Source: Helicoverpa zea (taxonomy: Eukaryota; Arthropoda; Insecta; Lepidoptera; Noctuidae). From it: 64,000 nucleotides of DNA. Position numbers and translations under genes: made by a program. The DNA is taken from NCBI RefSeq assembly GCF_022581195.2, contig NC_061476.1, forward strand, positions 3,208,098 to 3,272,097. The letters run 5' to 3'. Below are positions 32,551-45,060 of this stretch, in pieces (the stretch's first letter is position 1; the number at the start of each line of letters is the position of its first letter). The notes below the pieces were generated by a model. The model did no database searches and was not told where the DNA came from. It saw nothing but the letters and a program-made list of their open reading frames with translations.

Positions 32551-33484
32551 GGCTAATGGTATTTTTAGTTTATCACTTAAAAAACAGGCCATCAGGCAGT
32601 ATTACAGCATGGTCGACAAAAATGTACAATACTTGGCTTAATAATATAGCTTATCGTTTATTAAAATATTTACCTACATTAATTTTAAAAAGTTAAAATA
32701 AACTTATATGTATACAACTTAAAACTAATACAAGGTGTTGATTTGCATTTGTGCCATACGTCAGGAGGAGGACATAAAATACGTAAATAATCGATTGGAA
32801 TTACAGTAGACGGGAAATAGCTAATATGCACTGCTTTTTTTGTCATTGTAATGTCGTAGTATTTCAGAAGTAATCCAATTTTATGAATGAAATTTATGAA
32901 TAATCGTTGCGTATGCTTTGTGTTTGCGTTTGTGTGAGGGCGCAGCACGGTTTTAAGGCCAGTAACACACGCGCCAAGTTTAAATACGGCTAGATGACAT
33001 TGATGGAATTCCGAAAAAAAAGATTAAAAAAAAAAATGACGTACCAATTTTTTTGTTGATTTGGGTCGAGAATCATTAGCATAATTACGTCCTTGAATAT
33101 GGCACGGATGCAAATCAACAGCTTGTATATTGCAATAACAAAATTGTATAGCTTATCATTCGAAAATACGAAGAAAATGATCATAATAAAATAATTAATT
33201 AATTACTACCTCTAATAAGTTATATGTTTATAACTCAGTAACTAATTTAGCAACGTGTGTAATTAACAGCCTTAACTGATAAATTCCTTTACCCATAAAC
33301 GGTGAGTATATTTCTTCAAATACCCATGAAATCTACGAATGCCACAATACATTTAAAATATGTATACGTCAAGAGAGTGTTAATAACAGTACCTTACTGT
33401 TAAACACCTTGAAACCTGTAAAACGTACTTTGCAGTTTCGAAAGCTACGAGAAAAGACTGAACTTTGAAAAAATGTATGTCTGT
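32551..33484. other. AT-rich spacer
   Basis: Several short minus-strand frames lack motifs. Nothing supported. Confidence 0.45.
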
Positions 33485-33545
33485 GAAATCAAATCAAATC
33501 AAAATCAAATCAAATCAGTTTATTTTTCATCTCCACAAATTACAA
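33485..33545 (-). repeat. LINE 3' end with (ATTTG)n tail
   Basis: Repeated CAAATCAAAT units followed by CAGTTTATTTTTCATC. Inverted, this is a polyadenylation-like AATAAAC and an (ATTTG)n tail, as at the 3' ends of some moth LINEs. Confidence 0.5.
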
Positions 33546-33784
33546 CAAGTTATGGAGTTGACAAGACAAATTGACGGAAAATTAGTAATTTGTGGGAGAT
33601 CTGGAGTCTGGAGTCTGGAGTGGAGAAATGCGATGACACCTTTGATTTCTTTCCTTTTTCTTAATTCAGAAAATCACTGTTACACATTATCAAGCTTATA
33701 TTGTAATAAACCCATTACTTTACTATTACTTTTTAAATCCCAGTGCAAAAAATACACTTATTTTAGACCAAAAGTCATCATTAA

Positions 33785-33842
33785 CCTTTTTTATCGCCCC
33801 ACTGCTGGGCACAGGCCTCTTCTCATACAGAGAAGGGGCCAA
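33785..33842 (-). repeat. RTE/SINE 3'-end fragment
   Basis: CGCCCCACTGCTGGGCACAG then GCCTCTTCTC. Inverted, this is the GCCCAGCAGTGGG end seen in plus orientation at 46770-46845. Confidence 0.55.
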
Positions 33843-34261
33843 AACTAAGTAACAATTATACTTTTTTGCCCTAACTAAAGAGCTTAACTAACAAATGAAC
33901 ATTTTGTTAGTCATAGGATTAACACAAATGTCGAAACAAGTTTCCGTAATAAAATCCATAAATACTCAAATACAATAAAGGTATGTGGAGCGACTAACAG
34001 TTTGCCGTGGGTTGGTTCGTCCTTCAACGCCTACGATAATTCCAAAGTCGATTGCAGTATAACTGTACTTTTGTTATAATGCTTGGTCCTTTTAGGATTG
34101 AAGGACCATATTCTAAAAAGTATATTAAGTTTATGACTAATGTTATACAGCTGAAGATTTTTTTTGGACGCACAAATCTCAGAGGATCTACATGTCCAAT
34201 CTAAAAAATCTTTCAATGTGAGATAGCGCGTTTATCGAGGAAAGCTATAGGTTACTTAGTA
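33843..34261. other. AT-rich spacer
   Basis: Nothing supported. Confidence 0.4.
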
Positions 34262-34302
34262 ATACCAGTAGGCGCGGGTGAAACCGTTTGCAGAAGCTAA
34301 TA
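34262..34302 (-). repeat. LINE tail scrap
   Basis: GGCGCGGGTGAAACCGTTTG then CAGAAGCTA, the inverted start of the common tail. Confidence 0.45.
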
Positions 34303-34704
34303 TAATGTAGTTTTATATACTTGTGAGTACATCGATTCGCAGCAATATTGTTTCATCTGTGAAAACACTCACGTAACGTAATCCAAATTGATCAAAATAA
34401 TTGAGCTTTTACTTTAAAACGTTACAAAATACCTGAAAGGTTCTCGAAGCTTACTATAGGTGCAAAATATTGCAGTTTCTTGCATAACACTATTCGCAAC
34501 TGTGTTACGTAATCCAGTGACAGATTGTAACTACTACAAGAAATAAGTGGTGCAGCCTCATTTTAATGTAAATTTTGCGAATAAATTGTAGGGTTTCGTT
34601 AATTTATTGGTTGGCAATTGATTAATTTGAATATTCTGCTTGTGTATAAAATTTTGATGGCCTATGTTGCGGTATTAAAAAAACAGTTTGACTCAAATTT
34701 AACA

Positions 34705-34875
34705 TCAGCAGCTTCTGTCGCATCCCGTGGGAATTACTTCACGCAGCAGGATCAAAAGTATATTACGACCTTCCCTGAGAAATGGGCTACCTAACACTAG
34801 AAATTTTTTTCGAATCAGATCGGTAGTTTCTGAGATAAACACACAAACAAACCTTTCAGCTTTATATAATCAGCA
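34705..34875 (+). repeat. LINE 3' tail
   Basis: AGCAGCTTCTGTCGCATCCC, GTGGGAATTACTTC, GAATCAGATCGGTAGTTTCT, GAGATAAACACACAAACAAA and a TTTATATAAT end. Confidence 0.6.
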
Positions 34876-35957
34876 CATATTACAAAAAACACACATTTTT
34901 ACTAAAATTCCTTGACTTTAAACCATCCAAAACATCCGTATTAATAAGAATGGCTTTACTACGTTAACCGTACTTTACCATGCTCAGGAAGATGAATATA
35001 CAACGTATTACCTTTTTTGTGGACACCGCATTGGGTCATGGGAGCGACCGCGTGACACAATCTACGTGTAGGGTGACTATGTGCACGGAGAATGTGGGAT
35101 AGCCGTAAATAATCAAGAAGCTAATTTTAATGTGATATGTGTATCAATTTAATCAAATGGCATAGGGATCTATTCGTTATTTAAAATAACTTATGGCCTG
35201 GTCAAAAAATAAATACGTTAATATAAAAAAATCATAATTTTGCTCAAAGCAAATATCACAAGTGACCGCTACGCTCGTTTACTCAAATGTAAAAAGTTGC
35301 AAATAAATTATTTTGCATATGTGACATCCATTTCGGCGACCAAAATTGCAAATTACGACAAAACAGGCTTACTTAATTCGCATACGAAACAAAAGTTGAT
35401 GTACATGAACAATAAAACTATTAATTCATTTTAAATATCAAGGTTTTTTTCATCAGGAATATCCATAAAAATACTTAATTGTGGTCGTTATCGTGTGTCA
35501 AGTTTGGATGTGCAAGCGCAGTTTACGGCGTCTACGATCGTCTATTGTTCTATGCGGTAGTGATGTGCTTCAACTTTCTTTGTTACTATCGACAATTGTT
35601 ATGACTTAATTCTGTTGTATTCTCAAAGTTTTTAATGGTTTAAATTAGTGATCTGCCTTGGCACAAATTAAATGGCAAAATAAACTTTAAAGTGCATCAA
35701 GCTGGGTTAAAGTTCAATACGATAATTTAAATTTTAAATCAGCTAATTAAGATGCACCGTTGCACATGCTGAAATTATTTAAATAATTTAACATAAAGTA
35801 GTACGAAATATGTTTGATATTCATTCAGTTTAGATGCTACCAAGACGAAAATAACAGTTATAAAGATTTACTACTAAGCATTAAAACAAAAATAATGATT
35901 TTGAATATACACAAAATATGGTATAGCCATTTTTTTATGAAGATGTGTATTTTATTT
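34876..35957. other. AT-rich spacer
   Basis: No supported gene. The frame at 35240-35434 is Lys/Asn/Thr-rich and has no motif. Confidence 0.45.
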
Positions 35958-36024
35958 AAAAGTATTTTATTTTTGTACATTTTTGTTTCATTGTTCATTT
36001 TATGTACAAAAATAAAATACTTTT
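35958..36024. repeat. Perfect 23-bp hairpin
   Basis: The arms 35958-35980 and 36002-36024 (AAAAGTATTTTATTTTTGTA then CAT, and its exact complement) enclose a 21-bp T-rich loop. It could be a MITE relic or a structured transcript. Its AT content makes a functional RNA uncertain. Confidence 0.85.
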
Positions 36025-38443
36025 TCTGTGACTAAAAATACGTATTACAAATCTTATATTGTTAGGGATCGGACAAAAAATATAATCGAAAGTGTGTATT
36101 GTCAAGAAATGTTACAAGGACCGCTAAAATTGACATTGATCTTACCTTTTGGCCTTTATTATGTTAGAAAATAAGTTCGTGAAAAACTCAACGTAATCTG
36201 ATAAGCTTAACAATGACAGTTTTTTACTGGTTAACTTAGTTTACAGAAGTGAATTAAACTTGATTCTGGAAGCCACGTGGAAAAATCTTTACTTCATAAA
36301 ACCTACTTTTTTACTATTTAAATAATTTTAATTCATAAGTTATACAGAATATTGCAACAAAAATGTTTTTTTTTTTTAATTTTAACATTTTTATCGATAA
36401 ATTTATCGATAGAAACGTTCCCTTCCCTAATAGGAAAGAACTTTATGGTGTTCAAAAGTGTTCCACCGTTACGTTTGTACGAAACGGACACACCGCACAA
36501 GTTAATCGGTTATGCAAATTAAACACGAAACAATTATTGTGCTTACCTTTTGTCGCGACTGTACAGAAGCTGCCGTCTGTAAAATACTTAGTAGTTTTGT
36601 TAATGATTTGTTTTTATTTACCTGTAACAAAAATAATGGTTTTGTTAATATACAACTAATAAATTATAGCACGTATTTCTTTAAAGGGTAATTTTAGTTA
36701 ATTATTTATATTTTTACTTATATCATGATGACCTGAAATTAATTAACCTTACAAATAAAAACACTCAGACATTAAATATAATGAATACCTACAATTTTTT
36801 CTTTAAAATATTTGCTCAAACAAAAACACATTTACAGTTCAATAACTGTTAACATTACAAAAATATTATCTAACATATCAACATGATAACATTACCTATG
36901 ACTTTCAACACAAATTGCATACGGCATTCACACAAGAATTACAGAGATTACTATCCCCAATCATTATGAAACAATTCTCCATTTCAAATCCTATACAATA
37001 ACTGGATGATTAAAGAAATAAGATCATTATCATACTGACCACATCCTTTTCTAAAGAGTTCTGACTTCTAAAAAGGTTGAGTTTCCAATGACTTAGCAAA
37101 TATATGACAGTCATTGTACATCTTGACATTTGGCCTACATTTTGTATTGGCTGTCTGAGCCAATGTTTAAACCAATGTTGGCGTAGTCTTTTGTTTTATG
37201 AGCTACAAAAGCTAAGAGTTGAATGGTCTAGTAGCTTAGGAAATAATTAATAGTGATTTGGAAATAATAAATAGGATTGTATTTGTATTTTTGCTGTATC
37301 GTTTTGGCAGATCTTGACATTTACTCTTTAGCAGTTTTTAGGATTCCGCAATTACTGAAACTCCACGGTCTGTCTGTCTGACTATCACCAGGCTGTATCA
37401 GGTATCTCATGATTCTCGTCTGTAATCTTTCTGATGGCATATGTATATTAATTTGTCCGCTAAAATATTCTTACTCATTTTAAATTTAGAGTAGCGTCTA
37501 TGAATATAAAAAGCACACGACTTAATTTTTTATAGTTCTTTGGTTGTTGGTGACCAATATTGGATCCAACAACGTATAATATGCACTTGCGTCACATTTT
37601 AAAACATACAATTTGTGGTTTGGCGTTGCAAAATGACCCATAAGTTTATGATATAATTTTATTCATATGACCTTTCCTTTTAAGTATACATTGTGGTGAA
37701 TTAAATTGGAACTAGAGCAACAAGACTTCTTTTAAATAACCTATATTTCCGATTGGAAATCGCTCCTATGCTTATTCACCTTTTACTAAGGGCAGATTTT
37801 TCAATCGCCAGATAACTTTTATATTTATAGAAAATATGTCAAACGCTATATTTATTCCTCAGATAGATAGTAACTGATGATTAAAAAAGTCCTATATAGC
37901 TTTTAGAATGTGAAAAACACACAGACGAACGTTAGATACTAAAGTAAATAATATTATATTACTTCAACAGAAAAACTCATCCAGTCTAGAAACCCAGATA
38001 TTCAGAACGGCCTAGGAATTGTAATTAGTGGGACGTCCACTCCCCGTATAGGTTGGAACCTAGCCTTATAAAGCACTAGATGAGCCTAGATCTAGGATGC
38101 CTAGGTACTGTTGTGTCCGGCAAACTAACAGTAGAAAGTGTATCAATGTAAGTACGCGAATCAGCTTTGCCCCTGGAAAGGGTCTGTTTGGAAAATAAAG
38201 ATTATTGACAAGTTGAAAAAAATATGGCAAAGATTATGCACGCGAGTGTAACTAGTAATAGTGTTTGATTGAGGAGAATTAACTTTAAAAATATAAATAA
38301 TATAAAATTTTTAAACAAGCGATAGGGATCATAAAAATATTAAACTAGAAAAAATAACCTTGACCTTCGAAAGTGTAAGTAACACTTTAAAAAAATCAAC
38401 AACAAGCTTAAAAATGCTCATCCAATCAACACGCATATAAAAC
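36025..38443. other. AT-rich spacer
   Basis: No gene supported. The frame at 36363-36659 starts in a T run and has hydrophobic stretches but no motif. A CTAGG-rich patch at about 38010-38110 is unexplained. Confidence 0.4.
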
Positions 38444-38458
38444 AAGAAAAACATCTAT

Positions 38459-38845
38459 CATCATCCTCCGAGCCTTTTTCCCAACTATGTTGGGGTCGGC
38501 TTCCAGTCTAACCGGATTCAGCTGAGTACCAGTGCTTTACAAGAAGCGACTGCCTATCTGACCTCCTCAACCCAGTTACCCGGGCAACCCGATACCCCTT
38601 GGTTAGACTGGTGTCAGACTTACTGGCTTCTGACTACCCGTAACGACTGCCAAGGATGTTCAATGACAGCCGGGACCTACAGTTTAACGTGCCATCCGAA
38701 ACACAGTCATTGGTGTCTAAGATATACTTAGAAAGTACATACAAACTTAAAAAAGTTGCATTGGTACCTGCCTGACCTGGGATCGAACCTGCGCCCTCAT
38801 ACTTGAGGTTGGCCCTTTACCCACTAGGCCACCACGACGTTTCCT
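38459..38845 (-). mobile_element. Full-length tRNA-derived SINE
   Basis: On the minus strand it begins with a tRNA-like head (CGTGGTGGCCTAGTGGGTAA as A box region, GGTTCGATCC B box), continues through a ~300-bp body and ends GGCTCGGAGGATGATGA. AAGAAAAACATCTAT is duplicated on both sides (38444-38458, 38846-38860), a perfect 15-bp target-site duplication. RNA polymerase III promoter boxes in the head would drive its transcription. It is non-coding and needs a LINE to move. Confidence 0.92.
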
Positions 38846-38860
38846 AAGAAAAACATCTAT

Positions 38861-40714
38861 ACTTATATAAAAATTCAATAGAAAACCATAGGAAACGGAT
38901 ATCTACTGATGGGACTTTCTAAATCCTTTTTAGTGAGTTGCAAAACTTGTTTCCGAGACGGCGAGGCGAAGACGGACACACATTACTAATGTTAATAGAT
39001 ACTCCGACTTTCTATTGTTTATTAGGTCCGATTTATGTTCGAAAATGGTCGTGGACTCCATTCTTGCGTCCAATTTTGATAAGCCGGTCCGAATCAGTAT
39101 TCAAGGACCGTGGTTCATAAAAATGGATTTGGGTAGAAGATGGGTGGCAATGTATGGTAAGTCTACGTTAATATTCTAGACGTTTCTTGTCAGTTTATTT
39201 GTGTTATTAACAACTGAATTAAGCCTTCTTCGCAGTATTTCACTGTTTTAAAATAGTTTTAAACACTATAAAAAAACTTAATAGAATTAAGATTTCTCGA
39301 AAAACATATCAATTAATTTTTATAGCACATTCTTTTTAGGCTGAATTATACCAGTTTTTTTTATTACAAAAAAATTCGTTAAGCTGGTTCTACTACGCAC
39401 TATCTAAATTACCTTTTGCAAACCAATAAAAAAAGCGAGAGACTTTTTTCTCATCCACTATAAGATCAAAACTTCATATAAAAATAGCAAGTAGAAATTC
39501 CGGTCTTTTTATATATTATAGATATTTTAATCTCGAGTCAAGATTAGCTTAACAAATTAAGAAAAAATCTCAAGGTCAATAGTGAAATTTGTGACCTTCA
39601 GACGAGTGAATCTTGAATGCTTATGCTAATGAGTGACCTTTGACATCTGAAAGCTAGATGTTTGATATCGTTTGTCGCGACGGTCGCCATTTTAGTTTGT
39701 TTTAAAGGTCTTTTAAGTTGTTTTACATTATTGACTTTATATAAATTTGCTTTTAAATTGAAACAATACAAATAGGAAGAGCATACAATAATTCTTCAAG
39801 CATGTATAAGTAGGTAATCGTTTATAAATAAGATATACTTACTACATAGATACAAAAACGTCTCGTAGTTAGCATATAAATAAGACGATATTTCTCTATG
39901 AAATCAATTTTCTTTCTCCCTTTTTCAATTTCATGAAATTCAGTCCCGGATCTATCATAATAAGAGCTTATTTCATCCTTATTCTACATGACTTTTACAT
40001 TCATATAGTTCTAAACTTAGGGTACCTAAGAAAAAACAGTATCGGTGAAATCAGTCGCTTGAATGGAGTTCCGCATGAGGTCATTGAACCTTAGTCTGAG
40101 AAAGCGATTGTTGGCAAAAAAAATTGGTCAAGTACAACTCGCTCGTTAAGGGAACATTTCACTTAAATATATTGTGAGATGTGGACAATATATTCAAGTT
40201 AATTTCCCGCGGTTTCACTAATATCCTGACAGAGGGTAAAAGTGGTATAACTCTTACACATTTCCATCTTTGTCCGTGTATTTAAACCGCCGAATGCATG
40301 TTCCTGTAGGTAGAAAATAACAAACTAAGTTATAAGTTTGTGTATTTTTTCATAAATGGGAACAAACAAAGTAAAACCTATGTGAAAACCATAAATATTC
40401 TTCAACAGTTTAGATATCATTAAAACGAGATCAAAATCAGATTAATTACATTCAAATTAAAATACCACAAACGAGCAGTTAGTACTAAAATGTTAGTTTA
40501 AATTCAAAAACATTTAACAAATAAATTGCTTATACATTACAAATTACATGATTATTAACGCTTAAATTAAATGAATCGAATTAATTACTAAAACTGTAAC
40601 AAAATATTCGTTTTAGTAATTATTTGGGAGTATACTGTATAATTGGGTTTAGTACGGTAATTAGTTTTGCGAATTTAAATATTTGTCTGAAACAATTGAA
40701 AATTTTGTTAACAA
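38861..40714. other. AT-rich spacer
   Basis: No gene seen. Fragments such as CCCGCGGTTTCACTAATATC near 40207 are LINE-tail scraps. Confidence 0.45.
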
Positions 40715-40724
40715 ATGGTAAATA

Positions 40725-41113
40725 AAAAGTCGTGGTGGCCTAGTGGGCAAAGAACCAACCTCTCGAGTATGAGGGCGCGGGTTCGATTCCAAGTCAGGTA
40801 AGTACCAATGCAACTTTTCTAAGTTTGTATGTACTTTCTAAGTATAGCTTAGACACCAAAAGACTGTGTTTCGGATGGCACGTTAAACTGTAGGTCCCCG
40901 CTGTCATTGAACATCCTTGGCAGTCGTTACGGGTAGTCAGTAGCCAGTAAGTCTGACACCAGTCTAATCAAGGGATATCGGGTTGCCTGGGTAACTGGGT
41001 TGAGGAGGTCAGATAGGCAGTCGCTTCTTGTAAAGCACTGGTACTCAGCTGAATCCGGTTAGATTGGAAGCCGACCCCAACATAGTTGGGAAAAGGCTCG
41101 GAGGATGATGATG
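40725..41113 (+). mobile_element. Full-length tRNA-derived SINE
   Basis: Same family as 38459-38845, in the opposite orientation. The head GTCGTGGTGGCCTAGTGGGC and GGTTCGATTCC are pol III A- and B-box-like. The 3' end is GGCTCGGAGGATGATGATG. ATGGTAAATA is duplicated at 40715-40724 and 41114-41123. It differs from the other full copies by scattered substitutions. Confidence 0.92.
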
Positions 41114-41194
41114 ATGGTAAATACTACAAATGTGCATTTGTCACGCTACATTCTCTTTTGTTAAGATCGGTTTAGCAAGTTAGTCACCGAAATT

Positions 41195-41320
41195 ACAATA
41201 CAGTATGTCTGGGCTGCGGCCTCCTCTCACACGGAGAAGGATTGAGCATTAATCACCACGCTTGCTCAATGCGGGTTGGTGATTCCAGACTATATAGTCC
41301 AGGTTTCCTCAAGATAGCTT
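41195..41320 (-). repeat. Fragment of another tRNA-headed SINE or LINE end
   Basis: GGCCTCCTCTCACACGGAGA, CACGCTTGCTCAATGCGGGT and TTTCCTCAAGATAG. Similar words occur inverted at 46770-46845. Confidence 0.5.
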
Positions 41321-41806
41321 CTGTTTATGCCGGCAAATGTTTTGATCATTATTTTCATATTTCGTTACAGAACACAGAGAAAGAAATACCTGTCTTACAA
41401 AACCGCATTTAACAAGAAAAAGTTTTATCATAAAAAAAGTTTCTTAAACAAAAACCGCTTAGAAGAAAAGGCTTAATCGTCTCACATCATCGACAAATGA
41501 CATAAAAAAGTAAGTCAGGCGTTTCTAACCCATTGACGATACCCATGAACCACTGCAAAGTGTCACTGTGTCACTACTGAGGAAAATTGAACCTTATGTC
41601 AAAGGCATATGGTAGGTTATGCCATGTTATGTTAGGGCACGTGGTCAGTGTCCGGTTGTGACTACTTTCGATTCGTGAATCAAGGCCGCGGGGTAGAAAT
41701 TTACATTCTGTGCGTATAAGTATATAATATATTATTATGTATGTTTTATTATTAGGAAATTTTTCTAGAATTTTCTTAAAAACTAGTGTTTTGTTTGAGG
41801 AGGTCG

Positions 41807-42112
41807 TGGCTAAGTAAGTAACAGCCAAAAATCAACTCGTGTATGACCATCTTATCATGACGAGTTCTTCCGTGTTTCGGGAAGCAAGTTGAATTGGTGG
41901 CTCTCAATTTAACATCTTTGGCAGTCATTGTAAATAACATGGGTGGTGAATAGCCAGAAAGTCTGAGAATAGACTGGTTCTCCAAGAGGTATCGGATAGC
42001 CTGGGTAACTGGATTGAGGGGTTAAACTCTGTCACTTAGTTACATCCCGTTATACTAGAAGCCGACCCCAGTAAAGTTGGAAAAAGGCTAGGCAGATGAT
42101 GTTGATGATAAG
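41807..42112 (+). repeat. Older, diverged SINE copy
   Basis: TCATGACGAGTTCTTCCGTG, TTTGGCAGTCATTG, AATAGCCAGAAAGTCTGA, GGGTAACTGGATTGAGG, AGAAGCCGACCCCAGTAAAG and a GATGATGTTGATGAT tail follow the SINE body in order, with a different 5' part from the 40725 family. An ancient relative. Confidence 0.65.
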
Positions 42113-42429
42113 TAGTTGAGAATATCTTCTCATATTATCAACCAATTTTACCTCAAAACTTAGTACTATTTTTCGCACCAGTGTTTGTTTTAGTCTTTTT
42201 ATTACAATCCATACATAAAACTTTACGTCTATTGAAGTGTCAAAGTAGTAATTAGGTTAGCGTGTCAACAGTAAACTAAGCAAGTTATGCACAATCGTGA
42301 GCTTTGCCGACGCATTGACACTGATTATAGCCTTTGTTTACATTTTACATGAATTGCATGTAAACAATACGTATATATACGTTGATTTAAATAGTAGGTA
42401 GTACTGCAGAAGCCGCAAGCTTTATATTC

Positions 42430-42600
42430 TAACTGTGGTATTCTATAATCTATCTGAGTATTGGGTTACCAAATACCCATCGAGCTATGAGAGCGAAGGA
42501 ATAGTGAGTGCACCTGTGTCCAAGCAAATGTGCTCGCCCTATAATATGTCCTGCGCAGTTGGCTAATCTCATTACAAGAGAACGAAAACAGAAATTATTT
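42430..42600 (+). repeat. SINE fragment (second family)
   Basis: ATCGAGCTATGAGAGCGAAG, GAATAGTGAGTGCACCTGTG and TCCTGCGCAGTTGGCTAATC match the 3' half of 45765-46133. Confidence 0.65.
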
Positions 42601-43249
42601 ATATTTAAATAATTTCGTAAAGTTTTTTTAACATACTTTACCATGACAGTTCAAACTGACAGTCATCAGAGGAGAGGTAAGTAGCTACGAGAAATGTTGG
42701 ATAAGTACTTTGTTCTAACAACTTTTCTTTCCAACTTATAGAAGCCCACTCTTCTTTCTTATCATTATCAATAACCAACGTACCGCCCCCTAGTGATATC
42801 AATCACCCAGGTTTAACTACAAACCCGACAGTCTAGCGTTATTTAACGGAGCCACTAACGGACACCAGTGTACGTCTACGCTTATTCATGGATCTTTGTA
42901 ATCAATTTTAATGATATTTACTGTAGGAATTTATGTGTCAAAGTTGTTGTAAATAGCAGCTTTATTAAATAAAGTCTAAACTGAGAACTATTACTAATTA
43001 TACTAACTATTATTCTTCGCATATTTGAGTAACTATTTAAACGTTTCCACAGAATAGCATCATCTAGCGAAAAAGCTGCTAGTGTGAGAAGACTGTTGCT
43101 CTGTTGTTCGGGGCACAGAAAATGCAATGAAACAAAAATTACTTACTTAAGCTATTAGCCTATTTTGAGTAATACATGGTATAAACGTGTTGCCTTTATT
43201 TTAAATGCAGAGATTTAAACATATTTGAATAAACTCAATTCGACGCGAT
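42601..43249. other. AT-rich spacer
   Basis: Nothing supported. Confidence 0.4.
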
Positions 43250-43267
43250 ACTAAAACTTTTCACAAC

Positions 43268-43413
43268 CAAGGGGTATTGGGTTGCCCGGGTAACTGGGTT
43301 GAGGAGGTCAGATAGGCAGTCGCTTCTTGTAAAGCACTGGTACTCAGCTGAATCCGGTTAGACTGGAAGCCGACCCCAACATGATTGGGAAAAAGGCTCG
43401 GAGGATGATGATG
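43268..43413 (+). mobile_element. 5'-truncated SINE with 18-bp target duplication
   Basis: The last 146 bp of the 40725-type SINE, from CAAGGGGTATTGGGTTGCCC to GGCTCGGAGGATGATGATG. ACTAAAACTTTTCACAAC lies at both ends (43250-43267, 43414-43431) without mismatch. The truncation within the body shows LINE-type priming at the 3' tail. Confidence 0.92.
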
Positions 43414-43805
43414 ACTAAAACTTTTCACAACTACATCATACACAAGAAATACTACAGAAAAAACACACAAACGACGCATTAAAACATTACAGCTAACATT
43501 ACATTATTTCCTTTATTAACAAAAACGTTACTAAACACAACTACACGTAATTATTTCATAAACACATTTGTTTGTTGCACTTTTCATTTCAGAATCAATT
43601 GCATCCTATTAAGATTGCATCTTGAGACTAAAAGGCGTGACGTTGCATGTTCTAAGATGTTTTTAAAGTTTCTTCTTGATACAGTTCAGCCATGAATTCT
43701 CGTAATCTTGGTAAACACATTCATTTGTATGTAAGAGTTAATCTCGGAATTTACTGAAATGTGAACTCTATATGATTTTTAAACGTCACATTTATCGTAA
43801 TCGTT

Positions 43806-44251
43806 AAGGCGCGGCTCCACCGCAGTGCACGCTGTGCACGGACACGCGGCGCATTTTAGCTGCGTGTATTCATTTGTTTGTCAACGTGGGTCTACGTTTC
43901 CACTGAAGTACACGAATATGACCCACGACTATGTATAGCGTGGCACGGCGCACGGGTAGACCCACGCTGACAGCGTTGAGCTACGTAACCGCTTACAACA
44001 ACTGCTCTGCGATAACCGAGCTGTACATAGTCGTGGGTCTTATTCGTGTACTCCAGTGGAAACGTAGACCCACGTTGACAGCGTTGAGCTATGTAACCGC
44101 CTATTCGAGCAAGCCACGCGTGTATCAATGACGTCAATTCATGCGTAGCCTCTCCGTGGGTTGCAGTGGACACAACCACATACATTTTCTTACAAAGCGA
44201 AGCTTAATACACGTGCGTAGCCTCTCCGTGCACCGCGGTGGGCCCGCGCCT
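43806..44251. mobile_element. 446-bp TTA-flanked foldback MITE
   Basis: The ends AGGCGCGG and CCGCGCCT, each next to TTA (43803-43805, 44252-44254), continue as CCACCGC(A/G)GTGCACG on both sides. Inside, 43879-43935 and 44024-44080 are inverted copies with about two mismatches over 56 bp (GTCAACGTGGGTCTACGTTT at one end). GTAGACCCACG..GACAGCGTTGAGCT recurs directly (43957, 44065), as does GCGTAGCCTCTCCGTG (44143, 44216). The TTA duplication fits PIF/Harbinger-type MITEs. No coding capacity. Confidence 0.85.
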
Positions 44252-44429
44252 TTAGTTCTCTTAGACCCAAGTATGTACATCGACTAACATAGCCGTCTGT
44301 TTTATTTTTAAATAACTATTTACTTTAAAGATTGAACTTGAAATTCATGAGTAAACAGTGGTTATAAGAAAACTGGCGTTTATGTTGTAGAAGGTGAATT
44401 GGGTTTTAAAAGCGCATATTTTATATGAG

Positions 44430-44510
44430 CTCCGTGTCACACACGTAAGTACACTCGAAATACTGATACCTACTTAGAAGTTTGAATTTACGTATGTGTC
44501 ACAGAGCTTG
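44430..44510. repeat. Small imperfect inverted repeat
   Basis: AGCTCCGTGTCACACACGTAA and, inverted, AGCTCTGTGACACATACGTAA match at 18 of 21 positions around a ~40-bp loop. It may be a tiny MITE. Confidence 0.5.
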
Positions 44511-44884
44511 AGCTGTCTTTACCTAGCTTTTAATGACAATAATTACCATGGTAATCACGCGCAGCCACTCCAACTTCGGCTACTACACGTATTCTTGGCT
44601 ATTCTTATATACCTTAGTGCCCAGCTACTTCAAAACAAGTGACAAACAAACAAACAAGGTATGAAGCACATGACAGTCTGATCGGTTGCCAAACGGAACT
44701 AAGCACGCACTCAATAGAAAGCAGCTCACTGACCCCGTTGTACTAACTTCATTAACCACTGTTAACCACTGAACCATAGCTGCTTTGTTACTGTTTTTAA
44801 TTTATTTAAGTAATCGCATACAATGATAAAGTAGTAGCTGTAATTTGCGGATTAACTAGCGTGATTGTTAATCTATGTAGGTAT

Positions 44885-45060
44885 GTTATGAAGAGTTTGT
44901 TTGCTTGAACGCGTTAAGCTCAGAAACTGCTGGTCCGATTTGAAAAATCTTTTAGTGTCAGACAGCCCTGAAATTGAGGAAGAATATGAGTTACTTTTTG
45001 TACGGGTACGCGGACTAGTTTTCACGGGACACGGGTGTAACCATTTGCAAAAGCTAGTAC
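44885..45060 (-). repeat. LINE 3' tail
   Basis: On the minus strand TACTAGCTTTTGCAAATGGT opens the common tail and CAGCAGTTTCTGAGC lies near its end. Reads through to AAACAAACTCTTCATAAC. Confidence 0.6.

Noticed and set aside
36363..36659. 98-codon plus-strand frame with hydrophobic stretches
   Set aside because: It starts in a T run, is Phe/Leu/Ile-rich as expected from AT-rich DNA, and shows no motif, intron signal or neighbour.
43892..44185. Frames on both strands of the 446-bp MITE
   Set aside because: They show internally repeated peptide text caused by the DNA sub-repeats.
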